From positions 1-64,000 of the forward strand of contig NZ_JNFG01000008.1 of the NCBI RefSeq assembly GCF_000729995.1: DNA of 64,000 bases, in the 5' to 3' direction. This DNA comes from Caballeronia sordidicola. GTDB lineage: Bacteria; Pseudomonadota; Gammaproteobacteria; Burkholderiales; Burkholderiaceae. Position numbers and translations under genes: made by a program. The notes below the pieces were generated by a model. The model saw nothing but the letters and a program-made list of their open reading frames with translations, made no database searches and was not told the DNA's origin. Within the stretch, counting starts at the first letter, position 1. The number at the start of each line of letters is the position of its first letter. This document shows positions 61,452-64,000 of this stretch, one piece after another.

Positions 61452-62174
61452 TTACCGAAGGTGTTCCTGAAAAAAGCCCGCGGTTCTAAGATTCGCCAGT
61501 TTTGCTGCCTGCTCGTTGTAATGCGAGCCTCGGTGACGCGCGAAGGCATGGTTACAACCTGGATATGTGAAAACCTTTGCAAACGGGTTGCCGCGGAGTG
61601 CGTCAATAATGGCAGTTTGAGCGGCTCGGGGAATGTACTCGTCCTCCTCGGCAAGATGAATCATCAACGGATTCTTGATGTCGTTTGCTTCGTCAAGGTG
61701 CTTCTCCGTGCTCCCGCCGTAGTACACGACAGATGCATCGGCGCCCTTGCGGGCCGTGGTGATGAATGTCATCAGCCCGCCCAGACAAAAACCCATCAAT
61801 CCAACCTTCCCGTTGGAACCGGACAGAGTGCGCGCGACCTCTATTGTCGTAGCAATATCCTCGACGCCAGCGTCGTAGTCAAAGGCTGTGTACAGCGCAA
61901 ATCCCTTTTCCCATTCGGCCTCGGACTGATCCGACATGTCGACACCCGGTTCCATGCGCCAGAACAGGTCGGGGCTGATGGCTAGATAACCTTGGTGAGC
62001 AAGTTCGTCGCAGGTATCGCGCAAGTCTGCGTTGACGCCGAAGATCTCATGGATGACAACGATGACCGGCGCCGACGTCACAACGGGTTGTGCCACATAG
62101 GCCGAGAAACTTCCGTCTCGCGTCTCGATGGTGATGGTCTTGTTCATGCGGTCCTTGCGGTAGTGAGTGGACAT
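61452..62174 (-). CDS. dienelactone hydrolase family protein
   Basis: 240 residues. The nucleophile is Cys in GFCLGGLMTF, the hallmark of dienelactone hydrolases. IHEIFGVNADLRDTCDELAH and CNHAFARHRGSHYN (catalytic His) complete the fold. DLH opens lactones in chlorocatechol pathways, but no ring-cleavage genes are here. An alternative start is the Met at 62147. Confidence 0.87.
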   Translation of the reverse strand: MSTHYRKDRMNKTITIETRDGSFSAYVAQPVVTSAPVIVVIHEIFGVNADLRDTCDELAHQGYLAISPDLFWRMEPGVDMSDQSEAEWEKGFALYTAFDYDAGVEDIATTIEVARTLSGSNGKVGLMGFCLGGLMTFITTARKGADASVVYYGGSTEKHLDEANDIKNPLMIHLAEEDEYIPRAAQTAIIDALRGNPFAKVFTYPGCNHAFARHRGSHYNEQAAKLANLRTAGFFQEHLR

Positions 62175-62700
<526 letters not shown>

Positions 62701-63543
62701 ATGCAAGAGACGCACTCAACAGCTTCGACCCGGTTTGTCGTAGCCGACGGAATACCGTATGCATACCGGCTTTTTGGATCAGGAAGTGAAGTGCCCATTA
62801 TTTGTCTCCAGCATTTCAGAGGAGGACTTGACAATTGGGATCCAGCTGTCACAGACGGCCTTGCGGCGACGCGCCCGGTTATCCTGTTCAACAACGCCGG
62901 CGTAGCGAGTTCCGGTGGTGAGCCTGCGGATACGATCGCCGGTATGGCCACGCACGTGATTACGTTTGTCGAGGCGCTGGGCCTGCAGAAGGTCGACATC
63001 CTTGGTTTCTCGATGGGTGGGTTTGTGGCGCAGCAAGTTACGCTAGACCGTCCTGATCTCGTGCGCCGACTGATCCTTGCGGGAACAGGCCCTGAAGGGG
63101 GCGAGTCGATGGTCGGATACCCGGATCTCGTTACTGCCCACGCTATCGAAGAAGTACCGGTCGAAGAAAATTTCCTCTATCTGTTCTTCTATCCCACCGA
63201 GACAAGCCAGGCCGCCGGGCGGGCGTTCTGGAAGCGCCGGCACGAGCGAGCGGATCAGGACACTCCGTCTTCCATGGCCGCGATGCAGGCGCAAGCGAAC
63301 GCAATTAACGCCTGGGGCGCTGTTCCAACTGCCAACCGGTATGCGCGGCTCGCGGAAATCTCGCAACCGGTTCTGGTTGTGCAGGGAAAGACGGATCTGA
63401 TGGTTCCCACCGTCAACTCCTTCACGCTTCAACAGACGTTGCCCAATGCGGAACTGCTTGTGTTTCCTGATTCCGGTCACGGGTCAATCTTCCAGTTTCC
63501 GGAACGCTTTGTTCAGAGTGCGACGCGATTCCTGGACGAATGA
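62701..63543 (+). CDS. alpha/beta hydrolase
   Basis: 280 residues, cytoplasmic. PIICLQHFRGGLDNWDPAVT, nucleophile in LGFSMGGFVAQQV, acidic residue in VQGKTDLMVPTVNS and catalytic His in DSGHGSIFQFPE form a full triad. The family includes haloalkane dehalogenase- and chloroperoxidase-like enzymes. It ends four bases into the reading frame upstream of the BON-domain gene. Confidence 0.87.
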   Translation: MQETHSTASTRFVVADGIPYAYRLFGSGSEVPIICLQHFRGGLDNWDPAVTDGLAATRPVILFNNAGVASSGGEPADTIAGMATHVITFVEALGLQKVDILGFSMGGFVAQQVTLDRPDLVRRLILAGTGPEGGESMVGYPDLVTAHAIEEVPVEENFLYLFFYPTETSQAAGRAFWKRRHERADQDTPSSMAAMQAQANAINAWGAVPTANRYARLAEISQPVLVVQGKTDLMVPTVNSFTLQQTLPNAELLVFPDSGHGSIFQFPERFVQSATRFLDE

Positions 63544-63611
63544 CACCACCGTTGTACGCGCGTGTGTCTAGCAATTACGTCGACAGATTTTTATCTCTTT
63601 TGGGGAACATC

Positions 63612-63962
63612 ATGCAAGTGCTCAAATTCGTGTTGGCAACGGCCGCAGCGGCTCTCATTGCGGTGCCGGCCTTCGCACAAAACGTGGGCGATACAGCTGC
63701 TACCGCGCCTTCGACTGCTTCGAGCAAGAAAGTCGTACGAGCACAAAATCGCCAGATCGAAAAAACAGTGCGTCGGGCGCTGACGAAAACAAAGGGACTT
63801 GATTCCTCCGGCGTCACGATTCTGGTGAAGAAAAATGTCGTGACGCTCAATGGCACCGTGGCTGATGATTCGCAAATCGCACTCGCAGAAAGTGTTGCGC
63901 GGGGCGCTGCGAACTCAAGTACGGTATCGAATAAACTTACTGTCAGGGAAATCGGTAACTAG
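63612..63962 (+). CDS. BON-domain periplasmic protein
   Basis: 116 residues from ATG 63612 (GGGGA site). The signal peptide FVLATAAAALIAVPAFA is followed by a BON fold: IEKTVRRALTKTKGLDSSGV, then VKKNVVTLNGTVADDSQIAL. BON proteins bind phospholipids and protect the envelope, often after osmotic stress. It lies 68 bp after the hydrolase stop and likely has its own leader. Confidence 0.87.
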   Translation: MQVLKFVLATAAAALIAVPAFAQNVGDTAATAPSTASSKKVVRAQNRQIEKTVRRALTKTKGLDSSGVTILVKKNVVTLNGTVADDSQIALAESVARGAANSSTVSNKLTVREIGN

Positions 63963-64000
63963 CGCGCTAGCGGTTGTTCAGATCAACCGAACGATGCGCT

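Overview
The window looks like accessory DNA, from a secondary chromosome or megaplasmid, of a Burkholderiaceae bacterium (Paraburkholderia/Caballeronia/Burkholderia type). The assignment is inference. It rests on GC-rich codon use, two trimeric general porins that begin AQSSVTLYG after the signal peptide, dense catabolic operons with LysR and IclR regulators, and a KfrA-like plasmid protein divergent from a tyrosine recombinase. I saw no rRNA, tRNA or CRISPR array.

Layout. (1) 1-9.3 kb: a LysR-linked catabolic locus. It holds an N,N-dimethylformamidase-like large subunit, a class III aminotransferase, an MFS importer, a porin, a hot-dog thioesterase and the start of a beta-keto acid cleavage enzyme, divergent from a tandem LysR pair. 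The same palindromic LysR box (ATTC-N7-GAAT core) lies in the LysR/amidase promoter region and between the aminotransferase and MFS genes. (2) 9.3-12.1 kb: a broken otsA, a complete ISKra4-type element and a 3' piece of an IS6-family transposase. (3) 12.3-25.1 kb: a mosaic island with lower GC than its flanks. It has an integrase/kfrA-like pair, a DUF1016 remnant, a membrane coiled-coil protein, a DUF2971 protein, transposon debris, orphan proteins, a frameshifted P4-type integrase, an HNH nuclease and the tail of a Ser/Thr kinase.

(4) 25.4-36.7 kb: a co-directional catabolic operon. A Tat-exported binding protein with MalFGK-type ABC parts is followed by a DapA-family lyase, a fold-III PLP decarboxylase, two SDRs, an Fe-S/FAD dehydrogenase and a DAO-type oxidase. 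(5) 36.8-55.7 kb: a second catabolic block with paralogous parts (DapA-like, DAO-type) plus a porin, an Old Yellow Enzyme, a polar amino acid ABC importer, two SDRs, an IclR regulator, a semialdehyde dehydrogenase, an omega-aminotransferase, a split glycine-dehydrogenase-like pair, an AcoX-type kinase and a lambda-crystallin-type dehydrogenase. The motif (T)GCGCACAA or a close variant recurs in six of its intergenic regions, so an IclR-governed regulon is likely. The split P-protein pair has lost most glycine-cleavage signature motifs and has no T- or H-protein nearby. It is the best candidate for new enzymology here.

(6) 55.7-64 kb: a mixed region with a 9-bp minisatellite, cytochrome P460, catalase, two alpha/beta hydrolases, an orphan FixJ-type response regulator, dienelactone hydrolase, a TGTC microsatellite and a BON-domain periplasmic protein.
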